64,000 bases of DNA from Deltaproteobacteria bacterium (GCA_016935665.1 JAFGQN010000143.1:1-64000); one strand, 5' to 3'. Shown: positions 16,583 to 26,161, numbered from the stretch's first letter. Numbers and translations: made by a program. The notes: generated by a model not told the origin, from the sequence alone.

Positions 16583-17484
16583 TGCTGAACCACTCCAAGT
16601 CCTGCAGATACGATTCTGACGAAAAGTACTTTTCCAACGGTTGGTATTTCAACAGCAATGCGATTTCCGCGCACGGCGTCCTGACGGGCGATTCCCCGCA
16701 CTGTTACACGAATACCATTGACCTGATTGATTAAAGTGACCATGTCTCCGCGGTGAACCACCGGTATTTCCTCCAGATCGCGCAGTTCAAATGGACTTCC
16801 CTGCCGAATCACACCGCGACTCTTCTTGCCAATGATTTTGTCTGCATCCAGCACCACATTTCTAAGAGGTGTATCCATTTTCATTTTTTTCAGCACGATG
16901 GCGCCCGAACGTATCACTTCGTCTCGCCGTATATCCATTGCAGCCACTGGCACGTTCACCACATACGACATGCGGCACAGCACAAACGCTTTGCGAAACG
17001 GCACACCATCCGCCAGAAAAACAACAGCGATACTGCGCGTTCGCTGTGCGCCAGTGGATTCTTCGTAGATGGCTCTGGCTTCCCACTCACCGGTGGGAAC
17101 CTCACCACCATGCACTTTTCCCATCTGTTCCAGCACCACACCCTCGGGCAGCACATCCATAATGGCCCCACGCGCGGCTTCTGTCATTTGCGCGGCATTC
17201 ACGCTTTTGGAAACGCGCACAATGCGGAATGATCTGGGAAGACGCTGCTGAGTTACTTTATAACCCGCCGCATCCAGAGATGTGATAATCTCACGCGCGT
17301 AGATAGTGGCTTTTTGCCCTGGCGCCGGCGATTTGGCCAACTGCACGTGACAGAAGTCACTGCATTTGGAGATAAGATCTTTGGCGTAAACAAAAGGCGT
17401 TTCCACCGGTTTCACCGCTGCTTCGCCGTCAAGGGACATCATCAGCAGCATGGTGACTGTCAATCCTGTGAAAACCGTTTTCAT
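16579..17484 (-). CDS. flgA: Flagellar P-ring assembly chaperone FlgA
   Basis: 301 residues with a Sec signal peptide (MKTVFTGLTVTMLLMMSLDG). The C-terminal SAF/FlgA domain is clear: VAAMDIRRDEVIRSGAIVLK, VIGKKSRGVIRQGSPFELRD, GDMVTLINQVNGIRVTVRG and GNRIAVEIPTVGKVLFVRI. The N-terminal half carries two cysteines in CSDFCHV. FlgA is the periplasmic chaperone for P-ring assembly. It lies between flgG and flgH, a common deltaproteobacterial order. Confidence 0.92.
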   Translation of the reverse strand: MKTVFTGLTVTMLLMMSLDGEAAVKPVETPFVYAKDLISKCSDFCHVQLAKSPAPGQKATIYAREIITSLDAAGYKVTQQRLPRSFRIVRVSKSVNAAQMTEAARGAIMDVLPEGVVLEQMGKVHGGEVPTGEWEARAIYEESTGAQRTRSIAVVFLADGVPFRKAFVLCRMSYVVNVPVAAMDIRRDEVIRSGAIVLKKMKMDTPLRNVVLDADKIIGKKSRGVIRQGSPFELRDLEEIPVVHRGDMVTLINQVNGIRVTVRGIARQDAVRGNRIAVEIPTVGKVLFVRIVSAGLGVVQQ

Positions 17485-17497
17485 TTTAACCTGACTC

Positions 17498-18289
17498 CTA
17501 TGCTCTTCCGAGACGCGTGGCCTGTCCCAGCATCTCGTCCGACGCTTTAATTACTTTTGAATTGATTTCATATGCGCGCTGTGCCGAAATCAAATCGATC
17601 ATCTCACTCACGACGCGGACATTGGACATTTCCAAAAATCCCTGCAGCAATCGCCCCGAGCCTTCCTCGCCAGGTGTCGTCGTCAGTGCCTGCCCCGAAG
17701 CGGAAGTGGCGCCAAACAGGTTGCGTCCCATGGAAATCATTCCGGCGGGATTGGCGAACGTGGCGATTTGAATCTGGCCCACATCCACCTGAGTGGTGTC
17801 GTTTCCCAACGTCACACTCACCGTTCCCGACTCCGAAATGCTGATGGAAGTGGCATCCGCGGGAATAGAAATGGAGGGCGACAAAGGATACCCATCGGAA
17901 TTGACCAGTTCCCCTTCCGAGTTGGTCTTGAAATTACCGGCGCGCGTATACGCGGTATTACCGTCCGGCAACAACACCTGGAAAAAGCCCTTGCCTTCAA
18001 TGGTCATATCCAGCGGATTGGACGTCTCTTTCATTTCGCCATTGGTAAAGCTTTTGTATGTGGCCACAGTGCGAACACCATTTCCAATTTCCTCTCCCAC
18101 CGGCAGAGGTGTGCCTGTACCGGAATTGCCACCCGCCATTTGTTGCTGGCTGTACAGCAGGTCGGCGAACTCCGCACGCGCACGCTTGTACCCGGAGGTA
18201 TTCACGTTGGCCAGATTGTTTGAGAGAACGTCAATATTGGTTTCCTGGGCTCTCATTCCGCTGGCGGCGTTGGATAGTGCTCTTATCAT
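17498..18289 (-). CDS. flgG: Flagellar distal rod protein FlgG
   Basis: 263 residues, standard FlgG length. The N-terminal motif MIRALSNAASGMRAQETNID followed by VLSNNLANVNTSGYKRARAE, the central LDMTIEGKGFFQVLLPDG and the C-terminal LEMSNVRVVSEMIDLISAQR are diagnostic. FlgG forms the distal rod. Six-base spacing class to its neighbours and the same strand place it in the main flagellar operon, directly after flgF. Confidence 0.97.
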   Translation of the reverse strand: MIRALSNAASGMRAQETNIDVLSNNLANVNTSGYKRARAEFADLLYSQQQMAGGNSGTGTPLPVGEEIGNGVRTVATYKSFTNGEMKETSNPLDMTIEGKGFFQVLLPDGNTAYTRAGNFKTNSEGELVNSDGYPLSPSISIPADATSISISESGTVSVTLGNDTTQVDVGQIQIATFANPAGMISMGRNLFGATSASGQALTTTPGEEGSGRLLQGFLEMSNVRVVSEMIDLISAQRAYEINSKVIKASDEMLGQATRLGRA

Positions 18290-18310
18290 GGCGTAACTCC
18301 TCTAAAAACG

Positions 18311-19030
18311 TCAGCCAATAAGGCCGGACGCGGCTTTCTTTTCAAGGGCGTCGAATTGTTCAATGACCTTAATTGCGGCCGAATATGAATGCTGTGCTGA
18401 AATTAAATCCGTCATGCTTTTCACGGCATTTACATTTGCCATTTCCAGGTACCCGGGCATGATGGGCTGTGGTACATCAGCGGGTCTGACTCCGGCGTTT
18501 CCTCTATCGACTATCAGTCGTCCGGCTTCCTGTTTCAAATTGGCGATATTGTCAAACTGCACCAGATTCAGCCGACCCGCATCAGCGCCATCCGCAAAGA
18601 CCGTGCCGTCGGCCAGAATCTGAATGTCTCGCGCGCCACTCGGAATCGCTATCGGTTCACCGTCGCTGTTTAATACCACCTGCCCCTGCGCGGTCAGCAA
18701 ACGGCCATCTTCTGTGGGAACCAGTGTGGCCCCGCGAACATAGCCCTGTCTATCGCCTTGCGTCACCCGCATGTATACATCGCTGGAGAGACTAATATCG
18801 AGTGGGTTGCCCGTGTTTACGATGGGACCCGCCGTGGTATCGGTCGCAATAGCGGAGGGACCGGCGAAAACCAATTCATTATTGTTTACTTTTCCCTTCG
18901 CTGTCTCCAGCGCCACTTTGAACCCCTGAAATCCTACCGTGTTCGCATTGGCAAGATTGTGCGAGAGAACATCCACACGGGTTTCATTGGCCACCGCACC
19001 GGACAACGCTGTATAAATTCCACTACCCAT
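18311..19030 (-). CDS. flgF: Flagellar proximal rod protein FlgF
   Basis: 239 residues from the ATG at 19030 (AGGAAG upstream), which gives MGSGIYTALSGAVANETRVD. This start overlaps the fliA stop by eight bases. The rod motif VLSHNLANANTVGFQGFKVA, the central VRGATLVPTEDGRLLTAQG and the C-terminal LEMANVNAVKSMTDLISAQH identify a flagellar basal-body rod protein; position before flgG makes it FlgF. It builds the proximal rod. Confidence 0.92.
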   Translation of the reverse strand: MGSGIYTALSGAVANETRVDVLSHNLANANTVGFQGFKVALETAKGKVNNNELVFAGPSAIATDTTAGPIVNTGNPLDISLSSDVYMRVTQGDRQGYVRGATLVPTEDGRLLTAQGQVVLNSDGEPIAIPSGARDIQILADGTVFADGADAGRLNLVQFDNIANLKQEAGRLIVDRGNAGVRPADVPQPIMPGYLEMANVNAVKSMTDLISAQHSYSAAIKVIEQFDALEKKAASGLIG

Positions 19031-19757
19031 TATCTTCCTCGTCAATCAATGCCTTGAGGCGGTGAATCGCCTGGGTGCGAATCTGGCAGGCCCGTGAATC
19101 GGTCACACCAAAACGATCGCCAATTTCTTTAAGAGACAATTCGTCTTTGTAGTACATGGAGAGAACGCGCTGTTCCTTTTCGCTCAATTTCGCAATGGCC
19201 CTGGCAAGGCGACCGGTCAACTCTGAGAACAGATAATTGTCCTGAGGATTTCCAGGTGCGGTATCGAGAAGTCCCTTCGATGCCTCCAGTGCCTGCTCCA
19301 CATTCACCGGCGACAAAAAAGTGGCCTGCTGCAATTGTACCAGCAATGTAAAGTACTCATGCAACCCAATCCCCATCTTGTCGGCGATTTCCTCTTCGGA
19401 TGGCTGCCGACCTATCTCATGGGTGAGATTGTGAATGGTTTTGGTCAGCGCATTGGATTTATGACGCAAGTCTCTCGACAACGGATCATTGTTGCGCAGT
19501 TCGTCAATCATGGCGCCACGCACGCGGGTGGCTACAAATGCGCCAAACTGATCCCGCTTTTCGGGGTCGAAGCGGCTGGCCGCATCCATCAGTCCAATCA
19601 ATCCCGCGCCCACAAGGTCATCAAAGCTCACACTGGACGGCGCCTTTGTTGACAAACCCATGGCGATTTTCCGAACGATAGGAAGATAACTGGTGGCCAG
19701 TTCATTCCGCTTTTCAATGGAAACCTTGGTTTCGTTTTTTGGAGGGGCCTTGGTCAT
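19023..19757 (-). CDS. fliA: Flagellar sigma factor FliA (sigma-28)
   Basis: 244 residues. Regions 2-4 of sigma-28 are present: VGAGLIGLMDAASRFDPEKR, VRGAMIDELRNNDPLSRDLR, GRQPSEEEIADKMGIGLHEY and LSEKEQRVLSMYYKDELSLK with the helix-turn-helix IGDRFGVTDSRACQIRTQAI. FliA directs late flagellar genes such as flagellin and chemotaxis genes and is held by FlgM, for which a candidate lies 6 kb downstream in the same operon. It follows flhG by three bases. Confidence 0.96.
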   Translation of the reverse strand: MTKAPPKNETKVSIEKRNELATSYLPIVRKIAMGLSTKAPSSVSFDDLVGAGLIGLMDAASRFDPEKRDQFGAFVATRVRGAMIDELRNNDPLSRDLRHKSNALTKTIHNLTHEIGRQPSEEEIADKMGIGLHEYFTLLVQLQQATFLSPVNVEQALEASKGLLDTAPGNPQDNYLFSELTGRLARAIAKLSEKEQRVLSMYYKDELSLKEIGDRFGVTDSRACQIRTQAIHRLKALIDEEDNG

Positions 19758-19760
19758 CGC

Positions 19761-20609
19761 TCACTCCTTTTCCCCGATGATACTTTGCTCGGTCTGCATT
19801 TCTCTTTCCAGGGTGACCAGATGACTGGCCAGCTTTGAGATCTGTCTACTTGATATTGCCTCGGGATACATGCTCAACACGGGAAGTCGTTCCCGAATCG
19901 CCTTTTGCATGGACGGATCTTTTATAATGATGCCGCCCAGTCCAAGAGACAGCGGCAGAAATCGCGATGCCACCCCGGAGACGCGTTTATACAAATCAAC
20001 ACCTTCACCATTGGAGGAAACCATATTGGCAACCAGATGAATGCGCTTAACGCCCTTGTCTTTCGACAGGACTTTCATTATTGCGAACACATCGCGCACG
20101 CTGGCGGGATCTGGCGTGGCCACAGCCAATACCAGGTCCGCCGCTGCGGCAAAGTCAATGGAAACGCCGCCAATACCAGCGGGTGTATCGATAACAACGT
20201 AGTCGAATTTCCGGCCCAATTCACGAACACGATCCAACAGCGCATTGCGGACAGATTCATCAAGCTCCGCCATTTCCTTACGGCCGGAACTGGCGCAAAG
20301 CAGCGAGACGCCCCATGGGGTCTGAACCACGGAATCCTCCAGGCTGACTTCGCCCTGAATCACATTCCACAAGGTGGTGGGCACATGAACGCCGAGCATC
20401 TGATCCGCATTGGCCATGGCCAAATCGCCATCGAGCAGCAACACGCGCCCGCCCAGATGCGACAACGCGATGGCGAGATTGGCAGATACAGAACTCTTTC
20501 CGACGCCGCCTTTGCCGCCGGTGACAGAGATAAGACTCAATCCCTTGCCGCGAAATACTCGGGGCAACTGTATGGGCTCGTTGACTGGCTCGGAGAAACT
20601 GTTCATCAT
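19761..20609 (-). CDS. flhG: FlhG/FleN, MinD-like ATPase that sets flagellar number
   Basis: 282 residues. The deviant Walker A is ISVTGGKGGVGKSSVSANLA. Further MinD/ParA motifs are VLLLDGDLAMANADQMLGV, DYVVIDTPAGIGGVSIDFAA and LVLAVATPDPASVRDVFAIM. FlhG works with FlhF to limit flagella number and place them. It begins directly after the flhF stop. An amphipathic C-terminal helix of the kind used for membrane binding in MinD is possible but not clear. Confidence 0.93.
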   Translation of the reverse strand: MMNSFSEPVNEPIQLPRVFRGKGLSLISVTGGKGGVGKSSVSANLAIALSHLGGRVLLLDGDLAMANADQMLGVHVPTTLWNVIQGEVSLEDSVVQTPWGVSLLCASSGRKEMAELDESVRNALLDRVRELGRKFDYVVIDTPAGIGGVSIDFAAAADLVLAVATPDPASVRDVFAIMKVLSKDKGVKRIHLVANMVSSNGEGVDLYKRVSGVASRFLPLSLGLGGIIIKDPSMQKAIRERLPVLSMYPEAISSRQISKLASHLVTLEREMQTEQSIIGEKE

Positions 20610-21821
20610 TTACTCCATAATCGTCCTGAAAAGAAGCTGAGCGATACGCCCGGCTCCGGCAACTTCAATATCTTCGGGAACGCGATGACCGCGGGTCAGA
20701 TAGGAGAAAGGCAAATCGGTCATCTGCTGTATATTCACCAGAGATCCCAGTTCCACGCATTCATCGATTTTGGTCATAATTAAACGGCTGGGGCGCATTG
20801 GCGCAAAATTGCGAATCACCGCTTCCTGCTGCGATGTGGAATAGGTGGCACTCACCAGCAAATGTGTTTCCATGGGTTCGCCCGTGGCAAACAGAACATC
20901 CTGCAGCATGGTGCGCACCTGCTCGTTCTCAAACGCGCGCCCGGGAGTATCAATCAGCAGAACATCTGCGCTGGAATAGGAACGCAGCGCGGCGGCCATG
21001 GTTTCGGGTCTGTCGGCCACCACCAGCGGTACTCCAATTAATTCCGCATAGCGACGGGACTGATCGATGGAGCCCACCCGGTAGGTGTCCGTAGTAATGA
21101 TGACCACGTCCAGCCCTTCGGAGAGCGCCATGCGTGAAGCCACCTTGGCCAGCGTCGTTGTTTTGCCAACGCCGCTCGGGCCGGCAAACACGAAAATCCG
21201 ACTGCCTTCTCCCGCCACCATGGGACCCGCCAGTCTGATGCGCTGGGTAATCAGTTCCCGCACCATGCCTCTGGCCAGGTTCATCCAATCTTTGCGATCG
21301 ACCGTTTTGAGTCCCAGCTTCATTTCGGCGGTGCGCACCAAATCCCGTGCAACCTCGGGCAACAGTCCCAGCGACAGCAACTCCGTGTACACCGGGCCCA
21401 GCAATCTGGATGCTTCCTGCTCCTGGGACGCCTCCAGTATTAATGTTCTAAGATCATTGAATCCGGGCAGAACGGCCTGACTGGTGATTTGACTGAGGTC
21501 CGCGATCATTTTTCGAAGCGACATCATTTCTCGCTTCAACGGTTCGAGACTCTTTTGAATCTGTTCTTCATTCACCAGTTGTGGTGAGATATTGTCGTTG
21601 GGCGCAGCACTCTGGTCCGCCTTTTTTCCAATTCCATATTTCCCGGCCAGACCGGAATTCTTTTTATTCTGTTCCCCATTCCCGACAGCAGTGACCTCCA
21701 CATACCCGGATGGCCCTTCCATGGTTCGAGCGGAAATAATCATGGCTTCCGCTCCAAGCGCCTTCCTGGTTTCACGCAGTGCTTCACTCATTGTCTTTGC
21801 CCGGAATTGTCTGGTTTCCAT
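20610..21821 (-). CDS. flhF: FlhF, SRP-family GTPase for flagellar placement
   Basis: 403 residues from the ATG at 21821 (AGGTGAG upstream, overlapping the end of flhA); the GTG-side start three codons earlier lacks this spacing. The N-terminus METRQFRAKTMSEALRETRK is typical. The G domain has VFAGPSGVGKTTTLAKVASR (P-loop), DVVIITTDTYRVGSIDQSR, DVLLIDTPGRAFENEQVRTM and RLIMTKIDECVELGSLVNIQ. FlhF recruits early flagellar components to the cell pole and pairs with FlhG. Confidence 0.95.
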   Translation of the reverse strand: METRQFRAKTMSEALRETRKALGAEAMIISARTMEGPSGYVEVTAVGNGEQNKKNSGLAGKYGIGKKADQSAAPNDNISPQLVNEEQIQKSLEPLKREMMSLRKMIADLSQITSQAVLPGFNDLRTLILEASQEQEASRLLGPVYTELLSLGLLPEVARDLVRTAEMKLGLKTVDRKDWMNLARGMVRELITQRIRLAGPMVAGEGSRIFVFAGPSGVGKTTTLAKVASRMALSEGLDVVIITTDTYRVGSIDQSRRYAELIGVPLVVADRPETMAAALRSYSSADVLLIDTPGRAFENEQVRTMLQDVLFATGEPMETHLLVSATYSTSQQEAVIRNFAPMRPSRLIMTKIDECVELGSLVNIQQMTDLPFSYLTRGHRVPEDIEVAGAGRIAQLLFRTIME

Positions 21822-21826
21822 GTTTC

Positions 21827-23905
21827 TCACCTGCTAATCTGCCCGTCGGGTAGCCCGACAACACCCAGAGGTACAATTTCCGTACCAGTTGTGACTTCGG
21901 CGTACGAAATCACGGAAAGGCCCGGAACCCTTGGTTTTATAAAATCGGAGATGCCTTTTCGAACGTCTGGAGACGTCACTAAAACCGGTGGCGCCGTCGA
22001 ACGGCTGAACTCGACCGCCAATTTTTCAACATGTTCAAGCAATCTTCTGCCCAGTCGCGGCTCCACGCCCACAAGGTGCAGAGGCTTACCGGCAGAAGAT
22101 TGACGCAACTCATTTTCCAAACCGCCATCGAGCACCAGCCCCAGCACTTTCCGATTCTCACTGACAAACTTCTCTGTAATGGTGCGTGCGAGACGCGCGC
22201 GAACGTACTCGGTCAGTTCTGTTGTATCCTTTGTATGGGGGGCGAACTCCGCCAGCACTTCAAAAATAGATCTAAGATCTCGAATACTGATACCTTCCGC
22301 CAGAAGATTGCGCAAAACACGAATCACATCGGTGGCGCTCATGACTGCGGGAATCAGTTCCTCCACCAGCCGTGGATGAGATCTCGCCAGAATATCGAAG
22401 AGATCCTGCGCTTCGGCGCGGCCAAGCAATTCATGGGCATTGGTTTTCACCAACTCGGTAATATGAGTCACCATAACGGTGGCGGGATCCACAACCGTGT
22501 AGCCCATGTTCTCGGCGCGGGCCCGATTGACAGTCGGAATCCACCAGGCCGCGAGACCAAAGGCCGGCTCTGTGGTGCGTTCGCCGTCAATGTGCGGGGC
22601 GCCGCCACCGGGATCAATGGCCAGCAGTTGATTGGGACGCACATCGCCTCTGCCTATTTCCGTACCGGACAGCAGGAAACGATATTCTTTAGGCGACAGT
22701 TGCAGATTGTCACGAACGTGAATGGGAGGCAGAATAATCCCCATCTCGGTCACCAGATTTCGACGCAGTCCGCCAATACGATCGGTCAGTTCGCCCCCCT
22801 GAGAAACATCCACCAGAGGCACCAGCTCATAGCCCACTTCGATTTCCAGCATATCGAGCGGCAACAGCGCGGCAAGACGTTCCCCTTCGGTAACAGGTTC
22901 ACTTGTTTCAGCAGCCTCTTGCAGTTCTTCGGCTTCTTTTGCCCGAGGTTTGCGGGCATAGTAAAACATGATTCCCCCCAGTGTCACAAATGGCACTGCC
23001 GGCAATCCGGGAACCAGCGCCAACCCAACCAGCACAATTCCTGAAATATTAAGTGCGCGTTTATGGGAAAAAATCTGGCGACCCATTTCGCTGCCCAGCT
23101 GTTTGCCAGAGCTGGACCGCGTAACCACAATACCGGCGGCAGTACTAATCAGAAGCGCGGGTATCTGAGAGACAAGGCCATCGCCTACGGTTAAAATCGT
23201 ATATGTGGCCCCGGATTCTGCCGCGGTCATTTCGAACTGCGCAACACCGATAATAAATCCCGCAACGATATTAATGCCGGTGATCAACAGACCAGCCATG
23301 GCGTCCCCGCGAACGAACTTGCTGGCGCCGTCCATGGATCCGTAGAAATCCGCTTCTTCCTGAATATCCAGACGTCGGCGGACGGCCTCCTGTTCGGTTA
23401 AGATACCGGCGGCGAGATCCGCGTCAATGGCCATCTGTTTGCCAGGCATGGAATCCAGCATAAAGCGGGCGCCCACTTCTGCCACACGACCAGATCCCTT
23501 GGTGATAACAACAAAATTAATAATCACCAGCACCAGAAAGATGATGATACCCACCACATAGTTGCCCCCCACCACGAATTCGCCAAATGTACGGATTACG
23601 TGCCCAGCAGCATCCGCGCCCTCACCGCCTTTGAGCAAAATCGCCCGCGTGGTCGCCACGTTGATGCTCAATCGCACCAGTGTGGATACCAACAGAAGTG
23701 TGGGAAACAAAGAAAGTTCCATGGGGCGAAAGGAGTACACGGACGCCATGAAAATCATCAGCGAAAACCCGATACTCAGCGTGAGAAAAAAATCGATGAT
23801 GAACGCCGGAATAGGCAGCACCATCATCAGAAGTACGCATACCAGCAGAATTGGCAATGCGTATTCGCCCTTGTTTCCTTTTTCTGGTACATCCAAAGCA
23901 GCCAT
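21827..23905 (-). CDS. flhA: Flagellar export gate protein FlhA
   Basis: 692 residues from the ATG at 23905 (AAGGTG just upstream); an ATG at 23932 would add nine residues. Eight N-terminal transmembrane helices start at ALPILLVCVLLMMVLPIPAF. The conserved FHIPEP region is present: RPMELSLFPTLLLVSTLVRL, GSGRVAEVGARFMLDSMPGK and QMAIDADLAAGILTEQEAVR. The cytoplasmic domain ends with GLSVISYAEVTTGTEIVPLG. FlhA forms the nonameric ring that docks export substrates. It is the first gene of the operon; flhB and the fli export genes must lie elsewhere. Confidence 0.96.
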   Translation of the reverse strand: MAALDVPEKGNKGEYALPILLVCVLLMMVLPIPAFIIDFFLTLSIGFSLMIFMASVYSFRPMELSLFPTLLLVSTLVRLSINVATTRAILLKGGEGADAAGHVIRTFGEFVVGGNYVVGIIIFLVLVIINFVVITKGSGRVAEVGARFMLDSMPGKQMAIDADLAAGILTEQEAVRRRLDIQEEADFYGSMDGASKFVRGDAMAGLLITGINIVAGFIIGVAQFEMTAAESGATYTILTVGDGLVSQIPALLISTAAGIVVTRSSSGKQLGSEMGRQIFSHKRALNISGIVLVGLALVPGLPAVPFVTLGGIMFYYARKPRAKEAEELQEAAETSEPVTEGERLAALLPLDMLEIEVGYELVPLVDVSQGGELTDRIGGLRRNLVTEMGIILPPIHVRDNLQLSPKEYRFLLSGTEIGRGDVRPNQLLAIDPGGGAPHIDGERTTEPAFGLAAWWIPTVNRARAENMGYTVVDPATVMVTHITELVKTNAHELLGRAEAQDLFDILARSHPRLVEELIPAVMSATDVIRVLRNLLAEGISIRDLRSIFEVLAEFAPHTKDTTELTEYVRARLARTITEKFVSENRKVLGLVLDGGLENELRQSSAGKPLHLVGVEPRLGRRLLEHVEKLAVEFSRSTAPPVLVTSPDVRKGISDFIKPRVPGLSVISYAEVTTGTEIVPLGVVGLPDGQISR

Positions 23906-23961
23906 AATCACCTTGCGTTCCCGGCGCGACATCTCGGGATCCGTCTTCGTCGAATAGTGAA

Positions 23962-23977
23962 TACAATTGACATGCCA
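23962..23977 (-). promoter_or_regulatory. Weak sigma-54-like element before flhA
   Basis: On the minus strand the sequence TGGCATGTCAATTGTA lies about 57 bases upstream of the chosen flhA start. It resembles the -24/-12 consensus TGGCACG-N4-TTGCW, but the -12 GC reads GT, a position that is usually required. It would fit sigma-54 control of early flagellar genes, yet the mismatch keeps confidence low. Confidence 0.25.
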
Positions 23978-24058
23978 GCTGATTCATCATGTAAGCTGTT
24001 GAATTAACGTTGTTTTAAAATTGCCTCCGACATGAGACTGTCAGTGGACTGACGGAAC

Positions 24059-24088
24059 CAGCGCCAGAATACCGACCCGCTGGCGCTG
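24059..24088. repeat. Perfect inverted repeat in the flhA upstream region
   Basis: CAGCGCCAG (24059-24067) is the exact reverse complement of CTGGCGCTG (24080-24088), with a 12-base spacer. No T run follows on either strand. The surrounding region between the divergent flhA and lipoprotein genes (23906-24403) is otherwise AT-rich and holds no gene that I can support. The repeat could be an operator or an mRNA hairpin. Confidence 0.55.
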
Positions 24089-24403
24089 ATTTCGATAAAA
24101 AGGGAAACAGTATAATTAAAATCGCTGTGATGTATCACTAATAGAAAGAGACAAAAATGTTACTACCGGGAGCGAATGTGGCTGATTTGATAAAATCCGA
24201 TCACGATATAGAGACCCTGTTTATCATTATATGACAACTATCTCTTTAAAAAGCGACTGTTTCGCTCAGCGTACCATCCACGGCGCTTCATTTTTGTGCT
24301 ATGTTCGTCGTGAAGCAAACAACCCAATAACCAAAGGATCGGGCACTCGCTGGTTTCACCGACAGCTGCAGCAACTGGCGCGAGCATCCCACGAAGGAGA
24401 CCT

Positions 24404-24991
24404 ATGACAAGATCAATGATATTTCGGACCGTTATCTGGACTCGTCTGGCTATTTTACCCGTTCTTGTACTGTTCATCGCCTGCGACCACGTGGAAGACC
24501 CGGCATATGACAGCTCAACCACTGCCGATGGCGATACCGATTCTGACGGGGATGGAGATGGGGATGGGGACAGTGACGGCGACAGTGATGGGGATAGCGA
24601 CGCGGATGGTGATTCAGACGGAGACAGCCAACCGGGCGGCCCCTGTGACGGCAAAAATGTGGACTGCGATGACTGCTGGGAGTGCGCCGCGCTGGGAACA
24701 AAATGTCAAAAGTATATCGACAAATGTTACAATGACTCTTCCAAAAACGGGTGCGCTCAAACGCTCGACTGTCTGACCCAGAGCGTCTGCAGGACGGATG
24801 ATATCGCCGAATGCATAATCAGCGCCGACCTGTTGTATTCGCCGGCAACCATTCTCGCCTGCGGCAGTCTCACCAGGTACAGTACCGTCAGCGAGATACT
24901 GGATATTGCCACCTGTCTGCCCTGCAAAGCGTGTTCAACCGCCTGTGGGGAAAACGAATCCAAAAAATTCATGTATTGCAATCAGCGATAA
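24404..24991 (+). CDS. Lipoprotein with Asp/Gly/Ser repeat linker and cysteine-rich module
   Basis: 195 residues, ATG with AGGAG upstream. The lipobox is VLFIAC. Residues 42-75 are an Asp-Gly/Asp-Ser repeat. The mature C-terminal 120 residues carry about 16 cysteines, beginning CDGKNVDCDDCWECAALGTK and including NGCAQTLDCLTQSVC and CLPCKACSTAC. The same cysteine spacing recurs at the C-terminus of the lipoprotein at 26162-27481. The module probably folds by disulfides outside the inner membrane. Its ligand is unknown. Confidence 0.72.
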   Translation: MTRSMIFRTVIWTRLAILPVLVLFIACDHVEDPAYDSSTTADGDTDSDGDGDGDGDSDGDSDGDSDADGDSDGDSQPGGPCDGKNVDCDDCWECAALGTKCQKYIDKCYNDSSKNGCAQTLDCLTQSVCRTDDIAECIISADLLYSPATILACGSLTRYSTVSEILDIATCLPCKACSTACGENESKKFMYCNQR

Positions 24992-25022
24992 GCGCCAGAC
25001 GAAGCGCCCCTTCTCGAATTCC

Positions 25023-25616
25023 CTAATCGCCCCGAAGAATCCATGAGCGCACATCTGTCGCTTTCATTCCGGCGCGCCGTGCCCCTTCCAGGCCGGCGTC
25101 ACCGTCCTCAAACACTTCGCAGTGGGAAGGCGCAACCCCCATGATAGATGCGGCGGTTAAGAAGCATTCCGGATGCGGTTTAGAGTGTATCACATCATCT
25201 CCATAAACCACGCCCTTAAAAAACTTCATTAAATCAAGCTGTCTCAGCAGAGGTTCCGTTAAATTTCGCGAATTTCCCGTGGCGACGGCCATGGGAATCT
25301 TATGGAAATATTTTTCAATAACATTGAATACTTCTGGAATAACACGGGTTCTGGATAAATATTTTTTATGGGCCAAATCCTTTTGGGCAATCACCCCCTC
25401 CGGATCCAGTGTTGTACCGTACTCCCGGTTGTAATTCATCACGACACCAGGGAGAGACACTCCGGCATGTCTGTAGAAAAAAGATTCGGAAAACGTTGCA
25501 TTATAATGCTCGAATGCTTCTTTCCAGGACAACATATGGATGGGCATACTGTCGACGATTGTGCCATCGAAATCAAAAATCAAACCGCGAATATCTTCTG
25601 AGATAGTATAGTTCAT
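25023..25616 (-). CDS. HAD-superfamily phosphatase, beta-phosphoglucomutase-like
   Basis: 197 residues from the ATG at 25616; longer in-frame starts add a Cys-rich, non-conserved extension. HAD motif I is LIFDFDGTIVDSMPIHMLSW (nucleophile Asp in DFDGT). Motif II is AVATGNSRN, and motif III/IV is HSKPHPECFLTAASIMGV with FEDGDAGLEGARRAGM. The cap insertion between motif I and II is the small helical cap of the beta-phosphoglucomutase/sugar phosphatase branch. It most likely dephosphorylates a sugar phosphate. There are no coupled neighbours. Confidence 0.85.
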   Translation of the reverse strand: MNYTISEDIRGLIFDFDGTIVDSMPIHMLSWKEAFEHYNATFSESFFYRHAGVSLPGVVMNYNREYGTTLDPEGVIAQKDLAHKKYLSRTRVIPEVFNVIEKYFHKIPMAVATGNSRNLTEPLLRQLDLMKFFKGVVYGDDVIHSKPHPECFLTAASIMGVAPSHCEVFEDGDAGLEGARRAGMKATDVRSWILRGD

Positions 25617-26161
25617 ATGGCACATATACCAGAATAGCAACCCGGCACAATAGGATATATTCAGGCAACAAAGAGTGGTCTGCGGGACCGAACCGATGCA
25701 ATCGTCCTGCGGTACAATCACAGCCATCCATTTCGTCCCCCAAACCTCATTTTTTTCACTCTGGATGACAGGTTTGATTCAAAGTCATTTGTCCTGAAGC
25801 AGTTATCCGTGGAAACAGTCGGGATTTCCCGCGTGCTCCGTTGAGTTCATCAACTGGACATAAATTCGCAAAAAGAGAAAAGAGGTCTGGCGATGAGGAG
25901 AAAGCCTGGCATTCCAGGACGAATATCGGATACGACAATGCGAAATACGATAGCGAGACTGTCGCGAAATGGCGAAGCGCCGTATATGCAGGATTTCTCG
26001 GAATCTGAGCAGCGTGCTGTGGATGCTACTGCGAAAAATCTACCAAAATATCTTTTGAGCATCTACATCTTTTGAAATTTTACCCATAGATTTCGTGGGA
26101 GAGCCCAAATTTAAGGAATACCGAGTTCGGAAACGAATCACACCACTTGCGAACAGGAGCA
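25617..26161. other. Intergenic stretch with one doubtful small ORF
   Basis: 545 bases between two minus-strand genes. The plus-strand frame 25893-26075 (60 codons, AGAGGT before the ATG) starts MRRKPGIPGRISDTTMRNTI. The piece GRISDTTMRNTIARL recalls the N-terminal region of some DDE transposases, so this could be the remnant of a lost insertion sequence. I see no inverted terminal repeats or target duplication. Nothing else in the stretch is gene-like. Confidence 0.25.

Noticed and set aside
19905-20783. A 292-codon open frame antisense to flhG and flhF
   Set aside because: It spans two well-supported genes in reverse and is rich in His and Gln, as expected from an antisense frame.
22031-23044. 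A 337-codon open frame antisense to flhA
   Set aside because: It lies fully within flhA on the other strand, has no ribosome binding site and has the composition expected from the reverse of a membrane-protein gene.
24059-24088. Inverted repeat as a transcription terminator
   Set aside because: No T run on either strand and it lies between divergent genes, where no transcript needs to end.
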